A stretch of 64,000 bases of DNA from Antedon mediterranea (GCF_964355755.1 NC_092679.1:3596001-3660000); one strand, 5' to 3'; numbered from the stretch's first letter, positions 52,792 to 63,766 are shown. The notes: generated from the sequence alone by a model not told the origin. Numbers and translations: made by a program.

Positions 52792-55700
52792 TTATGAAGG
52801 AATCCAAGCGTTTCCATGGGAATCTGGTTTCTCAGCATGGGCAATATCCCATATCCACGGAGAATCTATAGAAAAAAAATCATTTACATAAATAATAATA
52901 AATGATTTAAATCATAATTAATACAGTATTTTTCTATAAGAAATTTGGAAAATGTTCAACTCCAGACAGCTCTACTAAGAATTTAAATGTCTAAAAACCA
53001 CAAAAATAATTTTCATTTTAATCAATGATAATTGTCAATTTAGATAAGACGTTTTATTACCGTTTGGTTGATATGGCTTCAGTGGTAGATCCCAAGGGAG
53101 TGGAAAGTGTAGACAGTGTTGACTACTTTCAGTGTCATCAACTGAGAAGTGGCCACTGCCATTTTGATTCTAAAAATAGAAGAAACAAAATAATAAGTAA
53201 TTTTGAATTCTAATTTGTTCTTATTAATTAGCATTAATTAAAAATGTCGATGAATTGAATTGAAGATTAACACTTATTCTACAAAATATTTTTGTTCAGA
53301 GTTTAAAAGTAAAGGTTAAAACAAAAGAATTCCAGAATTGCATCGGTTTCATAAACTAGTTCTTAAAATGATAAATCTTCTTATATAGCCTGACTGACAT
53401 ACAGTAGCTAGAATTGTTCCATTGAAATATTAATATTGAATCCAAAATTAAATGATAGCCAACTAAGACCATTTAGGCCTTGTCTGCACTATTAAACTTT
53501 ATGTGACAACAAATGTGATGTGCCCATATATGGACATGATGATGTCATATCACTACCATACAGTATTTAGGTACCGGTATATCACTACCATATTTGGGCA
53601 CATCACACTTTTTTTTGTCAAACTATTTTGATAGTGTAGACAGAGATTTATAGCAATAGATTGGCAAAAAAACTTACAAAATTCTTAGGTAAAAACAGAA
53701 CACCAATTTCATAAGATCTGATCATCAACTGAGTGTTTTTCTTTTCCAAAGCTCCCCACGCAGCTTTCGACAAATTGGCACTTGGAATAAAAATCACAAA
53801 AAAAGAGAAAATAACTTGTCAATGAATTACCATAGTTGATTGGAATAAAATAATATTATATAAATATAATTCTTACATTTACCTCGTTACCAGAAACCAA
53901 GAGATCTTGGACTGGTCAGGAGAAACTCTGGCGTAGGTCTTGATATGCGGACTTGCTCTAGAGCGCCCTCTAACAGAGGAAGACCACTGACTGGATACAA
54001 AAAAGTCAGAAATTGGAATATTCAGATATCATAACTTTGGCCTAAACACATTTTATTAAGTTAGCTGTTTAATTTGAATGGAAAGTACCATACTTACTGT
54101 AAAAAAGTATTAAAATATTGCTGTTTAACGGCCGTCCTTGAACTGTACGGTATCGATGAACCTGCGGGGTAACCCTCTAAACTCACACGAACATTGTCTA
54201 CTGATGGAAAAATCTATGATAAAAATTAAAATCTGAGGCATAGGCCTACTGGACTTGAGGAGCTGTAAAAAGTTATCATTTATTCAATTTATGTTCTCAA
54301 TTCTGTACATCCACGTGTCACTTCTTGTTTACAAACAAACAATAAATAACAACTTACCAGCTTTAGAAGTGATGGATTTGACGTAGTTCCCTTTGGTGTT
54401 GTACTTAGGCTCTCTAACCATTCACTACATAACCATTTGTTCTTATCTGGACCTAAAGAGCCTACACTGGAGAATTGGCCAACCACAGACCAGTTCTTAG
54501 CTTCTGTGTTAGCATGTTCTTTTAATAGCTTTAAAAAAGAAAAAAAATATAGCATAATTAAAGGATGTAAAATGAATTTTACATTTGTAGGAATGAATTT
54601 GAAAGCTTCCAAGGAAATGTTGGGTTTTGGGAGCGTTTCGTATTTAGGGAGACTAATAGTTTTTCATTTTTCTTACTTTTCTGAATTTCATATGTCCCCA
54701 CTTTGTCTTGCTTTCACCTTGATGTCGGCCTGGTACAGACGCAATGATATAAACCCTTTTGACAAAAGAACACAACAATTTAATTTTGTATGTTTTTTTT
54801 ATCGGTGAATCGCAATGTTCTCTCAATAAATGTACATACATACCTGGCCTCTGTCATGTCATGTTGTAAGAGGTGCTCCTGCCACTGTGTTAACCCCTTT
54901 GTTTTATAGGCTGCGATGTACTCAAGCAGGTCAACTTTGAAATTAGTAATGGAGTTTCCCATTTGTGCAGTAGGGGTGTCATGCTTTAGTTTTGGGAAAA
55001 GTGGACTAATCCATACTCTGTAACAGATAATAAGTCTATGTTTCAAGATATTGCCATGCTACAGTTTGATGTGTAGACAGAGCTTGAGAAAAAGACATTG
55101 GCATATTAAAATGTCAACATTTCCATTGCATTTCTTATAAGTTCACAAAGTATACATTATGGCGTTATATACTTCAACCATACCCTTGAGATTTCTGGTG
55201 CCAATCCGATTCAACTAGATTCGCTGTATGTATCACAACCCGTAGTCCATCTTGGTACAATAGAATCATCATTTTACTAAAATAAATTAAATTAATATGT
55301 TTAGCATTATTTATAAAGCTCTGTCTACACTATCAACCTAGTTTGACAAAAAAGTGTGATGTGGCCAAATATGGTAGTGATATGCTTAAATATGGTAGTG
55401 ATATGACATCATCATGTCCATTATTATGGGCACATCACATTTTTTGGCACATAAAGTTTGATAGTGTAGACAGAGCTTTATGTACAAAACAGACCGGGAG
55501 TATATGTGACTAACCTATGATGAGTACCATACATTATCTCCAGCCTAGCCTGGCATAATCGGATATTAGGATATGCCGAAGCCTCCTCATGAAGGGCGTT
55601 TTTGCTATCTTGCTTTTCGCCATGTACCAATAGCAGAGGCTTAGACCTAGAGAAAGACAAACATTAGTTTTATTGCTCTACTGGTGTCAGATGACATTGC

Positions 55701-57601
55701 AGATAGTGTGATGCCAATGGGCTTGTTTGTTTGTTATTATTTCTTTATATCTGGTCGACCTCTTCAGTCAAAGATTGGTCTCTCAGAGGGTCCAGTTATG
55801 ATCAGTGGATGTGATGTACTATTACACTGGGGTAACCCCCTACTCGTCTTAAAAGATGTACTCTAGGTTCTTTAAAGTGCACATGAGCTAGATGTATACA
55901 CTGGACCTACAGTTTATACTTGTTCTACCACCAGAACCATGGAGCGACTGAGCCTCGAACCCTTGCCAATGTTATGGCTACGTAATTATGTTTCCACTGT
56001 CTTAACCGCTCAGCCACTCACTCACTGATGCATTCTTGGCTGGTATTGGAGGAATGCTATTGCAAGCCTGCCTTTTCGCAGGGGTTGTCATCTGCATATT
56101 TACCTGAATTTGGGATGATATTGTCGCATAAGCCAAGAGATGTCATGGCAGTAATTAAATTGTACTGATGCTTCAAGCTCTCCCATCGCTGGTGATAATA
56201 TTTCTGAAAGAAAGAAATCGGGAAGCTCAGCTGCATTGTGAATAACCCATGAACAACCATGGAGGTTTATTTTTACCTCCATTGTACAACTATACCCAAA
56301 AGAGGTTCTGCACATTAAAGGAAGAAGATGAGAAACCAATTATAGTATAATACTGACTAACTATATCGTGACTGCACAAAGTTCGAGACCACACCAGATG
56401 GAAACCAAGTGTGAATACATTATAGTACCTGAAATATCAACAGCTTTATTGTTAAATTTCGGGGAAATTCCTGTGACCTTTGACATGAGAAATGAGAATG
56501 GTTCTGTTGCTTGTAATGCATCAATAACTGTTGAAGTTGTTGCATTGTCAGATCCTTTTTTCTTCTTCGCTGATTGTCCACTATCATCCATGTTTATCTT
56601 CCTTTTCTTTGCTTTTGTATGGCTGGATCCTTCATCACTATCAGATTCTAAAAATAGAAAATTACTAAATCTATTTTCATTGTGAAATACTTACGTCTTT
56701 GGTTGAAATTAAAAATATACATCAATGCTTTAAATATAAGTTTTTTTCTTCAAACAATTGGTTGTTGGTTCTTCACCTGAATGATAAAATTCCTGTTGGT
56801 GGACTGGATTTTTACGATAACATTTTCGTCCATATTCGCAGCGAGGGCGTGGGTCATGCTTAACTGTCATACTCTTTTGCAAATTGTCCGATTTCTCATC
56901 ATTGGGAGACGTTTTTGATTCTGCATTTGTTTTTGGAATTTTGTAAGTGCCGTGTAAAATAGATTGACTAGAGGAAGCCTGATCATTGCAACTAGATTTT
57001 GTTGGTTTCTTTTTTTTACTGGGGGAATGTTCATCATTTTCATCTTCTGATGACCCCGAAATATCGTGACCCAGTGACAATGATAGCGCTAGTTTGGTGT
57101 CTCGGTCCTCCATCTCCCTCCGCCTCCTATCTTCTTCATCAAACTGAAATAATATTGAAAATTTCTTTTATATTAAATTAATATAGAATATAAAATTGTA
57201 ATTAATAATAATTATAATTACATTGATTTGCAAATTTGGTTTTTTTTACCGGTTATCTAACTATAAATAATAAATTATGTAGTACGTCTTATTGGATGAG
57301 TTATCACTTTATATAAAAAATTGAAATAAATATTTTATTTTTATTTTATTGGAGCCCCAGCAGAAGTTAGAACCTGGTGGGGCTCTGTAACTTTATGTAC
57401 AGCAGCTAGTGCAGCACTGTGTCTCAAACAAAGGCAACAGTCTGGCCCCCGGTCTGGCCTAGGAAACCGAGCACATGTTCAAGTCAATTGAATGCCTAAA
57501 CAATCTTCCGAATTGAATCAAATACTGTTTAGCAGAAATTAAAGTTAAATTGTAACCTTTCGTTGTAATTCAGCTGCATATTTTTCATCGGCTGTTTGCA
57601 T
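52792..57601 (-). CDS. TDP1: tyrosyl-DNA phosphodiesterase 1 with N-terminal UIM-like helix and PBZ zinc finger (14 exons)
   Basis: Exons, 5' to 3': 57557-57601, 56777-57143, 56429-56647, 56104-56203, 55515-55646, 55184-55276, 54844-55017, 54677-54755, 54358-54528, 54098-54213, 53883-53990, 53678-53780, 53061-53169, 52792-52865. All are GT-AG, in frame, 629 residues (human 608). TDP1 removes trapped topoisomerase I and other 3' adducts in the nucleus and mitochondria. Both HKD half-sites are present: H287/K289 (GTHHSKMM) and H514/K516 (PHIKTY), with [10 protein letters not shown] after the second. [12 protein letters not shown] and the C-terminal WIWDI and GNAWIPS are conserved. Residues 1-40 are an acidic/basic helix with [12 protein letters not shown]-like. 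Residues 113-137 form a PBZ finger, C117-x5-C123-x6-H130-x5-H136 ([15 protein letters not shown]), which human TDP1 lacks. The gene looks fully functional. Confidence 0.95.
53477..53648. mobile_element. MITE family copy 14 (inverted), TDP1 intron
   Basis: Left end TTGTCTGCACTATTAAACTT, right end TTTTGATAGTGTAGACAGAG. It lies between TDP1 exons 12 and 13. Confidence 0.75.
55061..55085. mobile_element. MITE terminal remnant, TDP1 intron
   Basis: Only one end remains: CAGTTTGATGTGTAGACAGA. Confidence 0.6.
55316..55479. mobile_element. MITE family copy 15, TDP1 intron
   Basis: AAGCTCTGTCTACACTATCA at the left and TTTGATAGTGTAGACAGAGC at the right, between TDP1 exons 5 and 6. It is followed within 40 bp by the exon 5 donor. 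Confidence 0.8.
55941..56020 (-). repeat. tRNA-Ser/Leu-like SINE head, TDP1 intron
   Basis: On the minus strand, TGGCTGAGCGGTTAAGAC is a class II tRNA-like A-box region and GGGTTCGAGGCT a B box. The conserved tail upstream (about 55680-55940) is probably the SINE body. Confidence 0.55.
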
Positions 57602-57789
57602 TTTTCCTCCCAAAACTTTATTTATTGCAAAACGTACATATTGTTGATTTTTTGTTTTGTCAAAAAAAATGTTTTGGTTTTTAAAAAAAAATAGAGGGCG
57701 CTCACATAATTTCTTAATTTTGTATCCTGTGGTTTGATGATTTTTTGGTACGACGGTGTCACGGTGATGATGCGTGTGCCCGTCGTTGT
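57602..57789. promoter_or_regulatory. TDP1 proximal promoter (left half of a split divergent promoter)
   Basis: 188 bp between the TDP1 ATG and the 4-bp target duplication of the inserted retroelement. With 63707-63766 it would have made a head-to-head intergenic region of about 248 bp. Confidence 0.6.
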
Positions 57790-57792
57790 TAA

Positions 57793-59157
57793 AGTGGAGC
57801 TACACTCAGACTTTCTCAGCTTATATTATGTTTAAGTATGTTTAATTGAAAGTGATTACATAACAAAAACCAGGAAAAATACGGAAATATTTTCCAAAAA
57901 CTCATTTCTAAAAAATCGGTCAGAAAATAGTGTTTTTTAACAAATTACAGTTTTTCAGTAACTTAGGGGTTATTAGTTTACAATACGTCGCGAAACGCGT
58001 TACACTTAGCGACTGACGCGTTTTAGTCGCTGGTCAACGCATTGTGGAAATGTCTCCCCTTTGGTAAATTATGTGTCGAAAAATGGGGAATAAATTTTAT
58101 ACACACAATTAATACGATTTGTTTAGGCCTAACTAATATTTCCGATAAGAATGTCAGTATAATTTACATGTAACCTCATGATTTTCACTGTACAACAACA
58201 GCATAATAATCTTATCAGATTGCTTTTAACTTTAAGCCGTCTGCTCAGCCTAGCTAGCCTTGAATTTTTGTCTAGAGGCCTTTGTATTCATAGGCATGGT
58301 CGTTTCGCCCCATTTATCGTTCCTGGGTTTTCTCGCACATTAAGAATTGTGGAACACAAAATCCTATACAGAACAAGAGTAGTAAAGAATAGTAAAGCGA
58401 TGTGCAAAAGCTTAGACCTGACTGAAAAGCAACTACTATTCAGGCACCCTATCATGGCCCATGGGTAGGCCAAGGTCGGGTGACAGCAAAACAAACTTCA
58501 CTGCTGTCAGCCTAGCCTAGCTAGAGGCCAAGCCACTAAGCAGCATCGGTACATACCTACACTCTAGTAGTAGGCCTAGGCCTAGCTTTATTGAATATAT
58601 AGATCAATCTCGTTAAATTTGACATTTTAGTAATAGTCTCATAATCACATTATTACACTGTGAAACATAATAGGGTCACATTCAGAATGTTTTAATATAC
58701 TTTTCGCCCGTCAAAAATAACATCGCGACAAAATAACAGATCGCCAGCTGCAGTAGTGTGATTGTGAAAAATGTCACGTGATCGTACTCCCTAGCAAAAT
58801 AAAAAACCCAATTGGACCTGAACGGGGGAAAGTGTCTATTTACGCAAAATTGCGCAATGTATACGTGATAAAAATACCAGAAATAGAAAGATCTGGAAAA
58901 ATTACATAAATAGACATTTTACATTTTTTTTTTGGTGAAGAAATGAATTTTTTAGGATTATTCAAATATACCCCCCTTTTGCATGTAAAAGAATAGGAAA
59001 TTACAAGGTATCCCCCCAAAACGCAAAAAGGCGTGATTTTCAAGAAAATCGTACTCATTGAAAAAAAATTCAAAAAAATATGAAGTATAAGGGATGATAT
59101 TTTTAAATAATAGTTGAAATGTATGAAAAATAGTAATTTTCTGGGTGGAGCTCCACT
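57793..59157. mobile_element. TTAA-type non-autonomous transposon nested in the LTR edge (1365 bp)
   Basis: TTAA at 57789-57792 and 59158-59161 flank termini AGTGGAGCTACACTCAGA and, in reverse complement, AGTGGAGCTCCACCCAGA. No transposase frame is seen. The target TTAA was made by the junction of the retroelement's TTGT duplication with the LTR terminus TAAAGAG. Confidence 0.85.
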
Positions 59158-59158
59158 T

Positions 59159-59405
59159 TAAAGAGATTGCTAGTCTCTTGGTTTAGTTCCTTAACTACGA
59201 TAAAAGACTACAACGTAAAATACTCACCATTATAATAGTCTTTGTATGATAATAATGAGTGAGTAGTAATAATATAGGTTTAGTTTCCGTCGTCGACTTC
59301 TCAAGTGTCCCAAACGTACTTGACGTTCCAAGATACGCACGGCGGAGCGCGTCCAGGTGTTTAGAACGACGCGCTCCGCTTAAGCATCTGTGTAGCGGCA
59401 CTACA
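59159..59405 (-). repeat. 3' LTR
   Basis: Identical to 63456-63702. It contains a 12-bp perfect hairpin GCGGAGCGCGTC/GACGCGCTCCGC (59342-59353, 59368-59379) and a terminal palindrome AAGAGA...TCTCTT. Confidence 0.93.
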
Positions 59406-59421
59406 TTCCTCCTTGTTTTAT
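59406..59421 (-). other. polypurine tract
   Basis: Minus-strand AAACAAGGAGGAA abuts the start of the 3' LTR, the usual plus-strand priming position. Confidence 0.7.
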
Positions 59422-59682
59422 TTCTTTTGTCTTCCCTCTTGTTCTTCTACACACGTACTTGCTCTTTCTTTCTTTTCTTCCACTTCATTTTTCTTCTTTT
59501 TTTTTTTTTTTAAACACAACAATAACACAACATACATATATAGAATTCCAGAAAAAGAAACTACCAAGAACCCGATAAGAATTTTGTTAAAAAAAATGAA
59601 CTAATTGGAATTAATTTTAAAATTAATTTAAATAAATTTTCATTAATTTGGTCTTGGATTTTTTTTTTTTTTTTTTTTTAAC

Positions 59683-60384
59683 CTATTCATAGGCAAACTG
59701 GGCGTGGAAGTGGAGGTTTTCCAAGAATCCCTCCAACATCCTAACCGCCGCTGCCCTCAGCTGGCCACTTCCCGGCTGAGCCAAACGCTCCACCACCTCC
59801 CGATTGGCATTGAATGCCGACCGCAGAGCAACTCTGTCGGCCCGCCTTAACTGGCATAACAGTGGCGTGGGTGAATGCCGTGCTTGGCGTGATGATGGTC
59901 CGGTCCGTTGACGTAGTGGTCCAGTTGGCTTAGGAAATCGACGGCGTCTGGGCTCCGCCGAGGTAGGCCTACCATACCTCTGGCACAGCTCCACAAATGC
60001 CCCCTTATTATCCCTAGTGGCTCTCGCCACCAGGAAAAGGAGACACCGAGTGTGGAGCAGACCCAGCGGTGACACTAACGGCGATAGAGTGTTCGACTCG
60101 GGCATCTCGAGCCCCGCCGCCTCGCCCATCGACTCCATCATCTTCCTTAGAGATTTGGTGAAGAAGAATCCAGGCTGGATTCTCCCCTCGGCGTTGAAAA
60201 GTGCTACCGCCTTGGTGACACTCCCGCCGCACTCCGGAACGAGTTTCACTAACTCCTGGATGAAACTCCAGCGCCGAGATGAGGTGGTCGACGATACCTC
60301 CGGCGATGTTTCCGTCATGAATGGCGGTATGTGGTGCGTCAGGTGTTGTTTTGGGTTTTCGGGCACCCGGCCACATCCTGCCAC
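59683..60384 (-). CDS. retroelement ORF with a C2H2-like finger at its N-terminal side
   Basis: 233 codons from the first ATG, but the frame is open about 245 nt further upstream without a Met. Just around the ATG lies FLCPVAGCGRVP followed by HLTHH, a C-x4-C...H-x3-H arrangement. The rest is Arg/Leu-rich and helical (LVKLVPECGG, LRRADRVALRSAFN). I recognise neither a gag nor a polymerase domain. The stop is followed by GTT and a run of 21 A. Possibly a gag-like or captured protein. Confidence 0.5.
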   Translation of the reverse strand: MAGCGRVPENPKQHLTHHIPPFMTETSPEVSSTTSSRRWSFIQELVKLVPECGGSVTKAVALFNAEGRIQPGFFFTKSLRKMMESMGEAAGLEMPESNTLSPLVSPLGLLHTRCLLFLVARATRDNKGAFVELCQRYGRPTSAEPRRRRFPKPTGPLRQRTGPSSRQARHSPTPLLCQLRRADRVALRSAFNANREVVERLAQPGSGQLRAAAVRMLEGFLENLHFHAQFAYE

Positions 60385-60580
60385 TGGACACAGGAATGCC
60401 CGACGTGACCGCTTACCCGATTCCCTCTGACCGCCTTCAGGATGAGGTCTTTTGTTGTCTTTCGACCGTTTGTCGGCCTTTCCCTGAGATTTAACTTTTG
60501 GTACCGCCCCAGCACTAGGTGGAACAGCACTGGTCGCCGTACCAACGAGACGGACGTCTCGGCACGCAAAGTCCGACTCC

Positions 60581-60853
60581 TTACTTTCCCGGAGTTCGCC
60601 ATACCTTCACGGCTGGCGCGGCGGGAAGCAACTCTTTACGAAAAATGGAGGGGGACTTTGGCCTCTCCGGCGATCCTGCCAAGACCTCTGGCGTCTCTCT
60701 GCCCTCAACTACTGGCGGATCTAGGTCCCCGACCTCCATCGCCACATCATCTTCTTCCAATCCAGTAGGTGAAGGTGGAGACTTTCGTTTCGCAGCTGGT
60801 TTGCCCAACGGCGGGAAGTCTTCCACCTGCAGCAGGAACAATTCCTCCTCCAC
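60581..60853 (-). CDS. upstream retroelement ORF, acidic, Pro-rich
   Basis: 90 codons from ATG; motif VEDFPPLGKP, then acidic and proline-rich sequence. It overlaps, in a different frame, the upstream open extension of the 59683-60384 frame, so the two may be one product joined by frameshift or splicing. Function unknown. Confidence 0.4.
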   Translation of the reverse strand: MEEELFLLQVEDFPPLGKPAAKRKSPPSPTGLEEDDVAMEVGDLDPPVVEGRETPEVLAGSPERPKSPSIFRKELLPAAPAVKVWRTPGK

Positions 60854-61112
60854 CCGTTACTCGATCGGAAGTAGTGCAGTTATCCATCTGTAGAACATTA
60901 AGAGGCAAAACACAAGTTTAGTACAAGATAGTATTTCTACCCCTCGATTACAAATTGTTGGGACGAAAACTCTGGCGCCTGTAACAAATAGTGATCATCG
61001 TTTCCGCCAGAGGAGTTCCATCTCTTCAGAGCTAGTTACCGAGTTATTTGTGATGTCACTGCCGTGAAGAATGTACAACGTAAGTAGTACATGGCTGCTT
61101 TCCCCTTCTTAC

Positions 61113-61512
61113 CTAAGTGAAAAGCCTCCTTCTTCTCCGCCAGGTTCCATCCACTAATTCGGGCATACCCCTCAAATCTATCCCAGAAAATGTACCAGTC
61201 ATTTTGACCGAAAAATTCCAGGTTTCTCTGAGGGCGGAAAGGTAGTCTTTTCCGACGCTCACCTCGCCATTCTTCATTATGACCGTATCAACCACGCAAG
61301 TGGTCCTTATCCACATAATAAACTCAGCGCGGATCACGTCCGAAACTTCCGCCATTACTCTCTCTTCGGACGTACTCGTTCGTATTGTCCTCATTACCGC
61401 GATCTCGATTATTGTAATCGAAACCTCGACAATCAGTCCGAACTTGACCGACATCGTCCGAGTAGCGTTTATAGCGATTACCGTCGATGTACCCCCGTGG
61501 CGACATTCCCAT
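61113..61512 (-). other. broken open frames in the retroelement leader
   Basis: Overlapping short frames, one rich in Arg, Asp, Gly and Asn (GFDYNNRDRG). Perhaps a degraded nucleic-acid-binding segment; I cannot assign it. Confidence 0.25.
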
Positions 61513-61565
61513 TCTACTACCCCGATTTAGGATACCGTCGTTCAGGCTCTCAATCTCTTGCGTCC

Positions 61566-61591
61566 CCTTGGCGATTTATTGATCGCCAAGG
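61566..61591. repeat. perfect 10-bp hairpin
   Basis: CCTTGGCGAT and ATCGCCAAGG separated by 6 nt, inside the retroelement. Confidence 0.8.
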
Positions 61592-63099
61592 AACTCGACC
61601 GCGTTCCATAGGCACAAACCTATTGGACTCGCCGCCAGTTCGTTCATCGAAACGCATGTTGTCATCGCCCGGATAATGAGAGTCGCGATTTCAGATATAT
61701 ATCCCCATTAGGAGTACCGTAGTTGGAACAGGAATTAAACCGCCTATCCGTGGTTACATTCGACACAGAGTTAACGTCAGGAATAACTGCTCCTCCTCCC
61801 CGTTAAAACTAATCGACGCATTCTTTGAAGTCACCTGATTATTAGGATTAACTTCAAGATCAGACCCTTCAAAGACCTCGTCAGTAGGCCTACTATCCTT
61901 TTATGATTTTCGCCGATGTCGGCGCATTATTATTATTTTTTTTTTTTAACAGAGCCGGTGTTTTCTTCGTTATAAGCAAACACCGAATAAAGCACGTAGT
62001 TGATGCCATAGCTATCTAGATCCGCAACTAATGTTACGTCTCCCGATCGCGTGCAAGAACTCGTTCCGACCTCCAACCATTTCCCTCAGTCTTCTTACAT
62101 TGAGCGAACTAGTTTACCATAAAACTCGCCCTTCTTCTAGTATACTCGTTCAGAATTACCGAGTTATACTGTGACTGAACTAAATTTACCGTTGGAATCT
62201 TTCGATTGAATTAGTCACCAATGAATATAGTAGGCACATTTAGAAAGAACACACAGAACAATATCACAATGTAAGCTAATAATAAATTCTTTATAATCTC
62301 AAATAAATGTCCACTTCATTGATTCCTAAAACAACTACAACCCAACAGTAAATAATCGCGTAATAATAGAATTCTGAGCATTCGCCTGAGCGTACCGGCG
62401 TGCGTATAACTAAAACTCACATCCACATCCTAAAAATAGTATTCTAAAAATAGGATGTTTCCGTAAAGTAAATAGCCAATCAGAAACTATTAGTACATAG
62501 AATTCTTTCATTGCTCAACCAATCAGAGTACGCACGTAACCGCGTCATCATCGCTTGCATTTTCATTCCCTGGATAATGCACAGCTCGCGCTGCACGACC
62601 CTCTCAGGTAGCGAGTATGCAAATGCAATGATCTGATTGGTTGCTGTAGCCTAGCCAATCGTATGATGCCCAAGAACTGCGCGGCAGTTTGTTCGAATGG
62701 AATAAGACCTGGATGAGATCTGAAACAATATCGAAAAACTATCGCCCAAAACTCGGCGGAGGATCTAGGCCTAGGCCTACCCTAATACAATTGACCAGCA
62801 TACCTTAAATACATTCTCAACCATCTTCCCTCTAATGAAAAAAGATTTTTTTTTTTTTTCAAAAAAGGCAAAGTTTTTATTTATTTTTGCGGTTCCTGAT
62901 AAACTAATAAAATAAATAAATAAATTCTTCCAACACTGCCGACTTCCAGTGAAGGAACGACGTAAACAACTGGCCCACTAATATGATAACTAATACTTCC
63001 TAGCCTAACCTAATCGTATATTTTCCGAAATCGGACATGAAACACGGGCCATGTCGTTTCGTTCTGGAATCACGAGTCCAACGGGTTAACATACAAAAC

Positions 63100-63165
63100 C
63101 CATTCACGTCACGAGCGTGAACATTCATGTCACGAGCATGAAATTCATGTCACGAGCATGAATAA
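63100..63165. repeat. three short palindromic repeats in the retroelement leader
   Basis: TTCAYGTCACGAGCRTGAA three times in about 60 bp; each copy can pair TTCATG with CATGAA. Confidence 0.75.
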
Positions 63166-63440
63166 TAATATTCTTATACTACAGTTTCATCTAGTATAGG
63201 CCAATCGTTCATTCGTCGAATATTAAATATAAAAAATAAAAATAATAAATCCTAATCAACTATTCATCCCCAACTCTCGGAGAGAACATGAACTTATAAG
63301 AAACATTCACGTTCTTATCCTCGAGACGGTGATGAATTGGCGAGGGCCGATACATTGCATGTAAATAAATAAACAACGCACGTCCAGATTCGCGTATTTT
63401 CGGCGTCATATTTCGCCAGAAAAATATCGCGTTTAATTTT

Positions 63441-63454
63441 AATCCTCGTCGCCA
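63441..63454 (-). other. primer-binding site, complementary to tRNA-Ser(GCU) 3' end
   Basis: Minus-strand TGGCGACGAGGATT starts one base after the 5' LTR. Its complement AATCCTCGTCGCCA matches the 3' end of animal tRNA-Ser(GCU) as I recall it. Confidence 0.65.
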
Positions 63455-63455
63455 A

Positions 63456-63702
63456 TAAAGAGATTGCTAGTCTCTTGGTTTAGTTCCTTAACTACGATAA
63501 AAGACTACAACGTAAAATACTCACCATTATAATAGTCTTTGTATGATAATAATGAGTGAGTAGTAATAATATAGGTTTAGTTTCCGTCGTCGACTTCTCA
63601 AGTGTCCCAAACGTACTTGACGTTCCAAGATACGCACGGCGGAGCGCGTCCAGGTGTTTAGAACGACGCGCTCCGCTTAAGCATCTGTGTAGCGGCACTA
63701 CA
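63456..63702 (-). repeat. 5' LTR
   Basis: Identical to the 3' LTR over its full length. It ends only 64 bp before the start codon of the right-edge gene and reads away from it. Confidence 0.93.
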
Positions 63703-63766
63703 TTGTTTTTAGGCTTGGCTAGTTAGGAATTTTTTTAAATTTCACTGTATTTTAGCTACACAAACC

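Larger units (their letters stand above)
57790..63702 (-). mobile_element. young LTR retroelement, minus orientation, without visible pol, interrupted by a TTAA transposon
   Basis: Direct LTRs of 247 bp (59159-59405 and 63456-63702; three bases of the left LTR edge also lie at 57790-57792) are identical. Target duplication TTGT lies at 57786-57789 and 63703-63706. Minus-strand order: 5' LTR starting TGTAGTGCC, primer-binding site, internal region, purine tract AACAAGGAGGAA, 3' LTR. The interior of about 4.05 kb has no reverse transcriptase, integrase or protease frame that I can see, so it is probably mobilised in trans. The 59.7-61.6 kb part is much richer in GC than the host DNA. Confidence 0.9.

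Noticed and set aside
54437-54808. 123-residue plus-strand frame
   Set aside because: Antisense of TDP1 exons 8-9 and the intron between them.
57045-57061. CTGATGACCCCGAAAT, hammerhead-like word
   Set aside because: Too short for a stem II and lies in TDP1 coding sequence; chance.
58178-58468. 96-residue frame in the TTAA element
   Set aside because: No transposase-like residues; overlaps an equally open opposite frame.
59195-59401. 68-residue frame found twice (also 63492-63698)
   Set aside because: It is the LTR sequence itself; the duplication is due to the two LTRs.
60017-60893. Plus-strand frames in the GC-rich retroelement part
   Set aside because: Antisense to the element's reading direction as set by its primer site and purine tract; open by composition.
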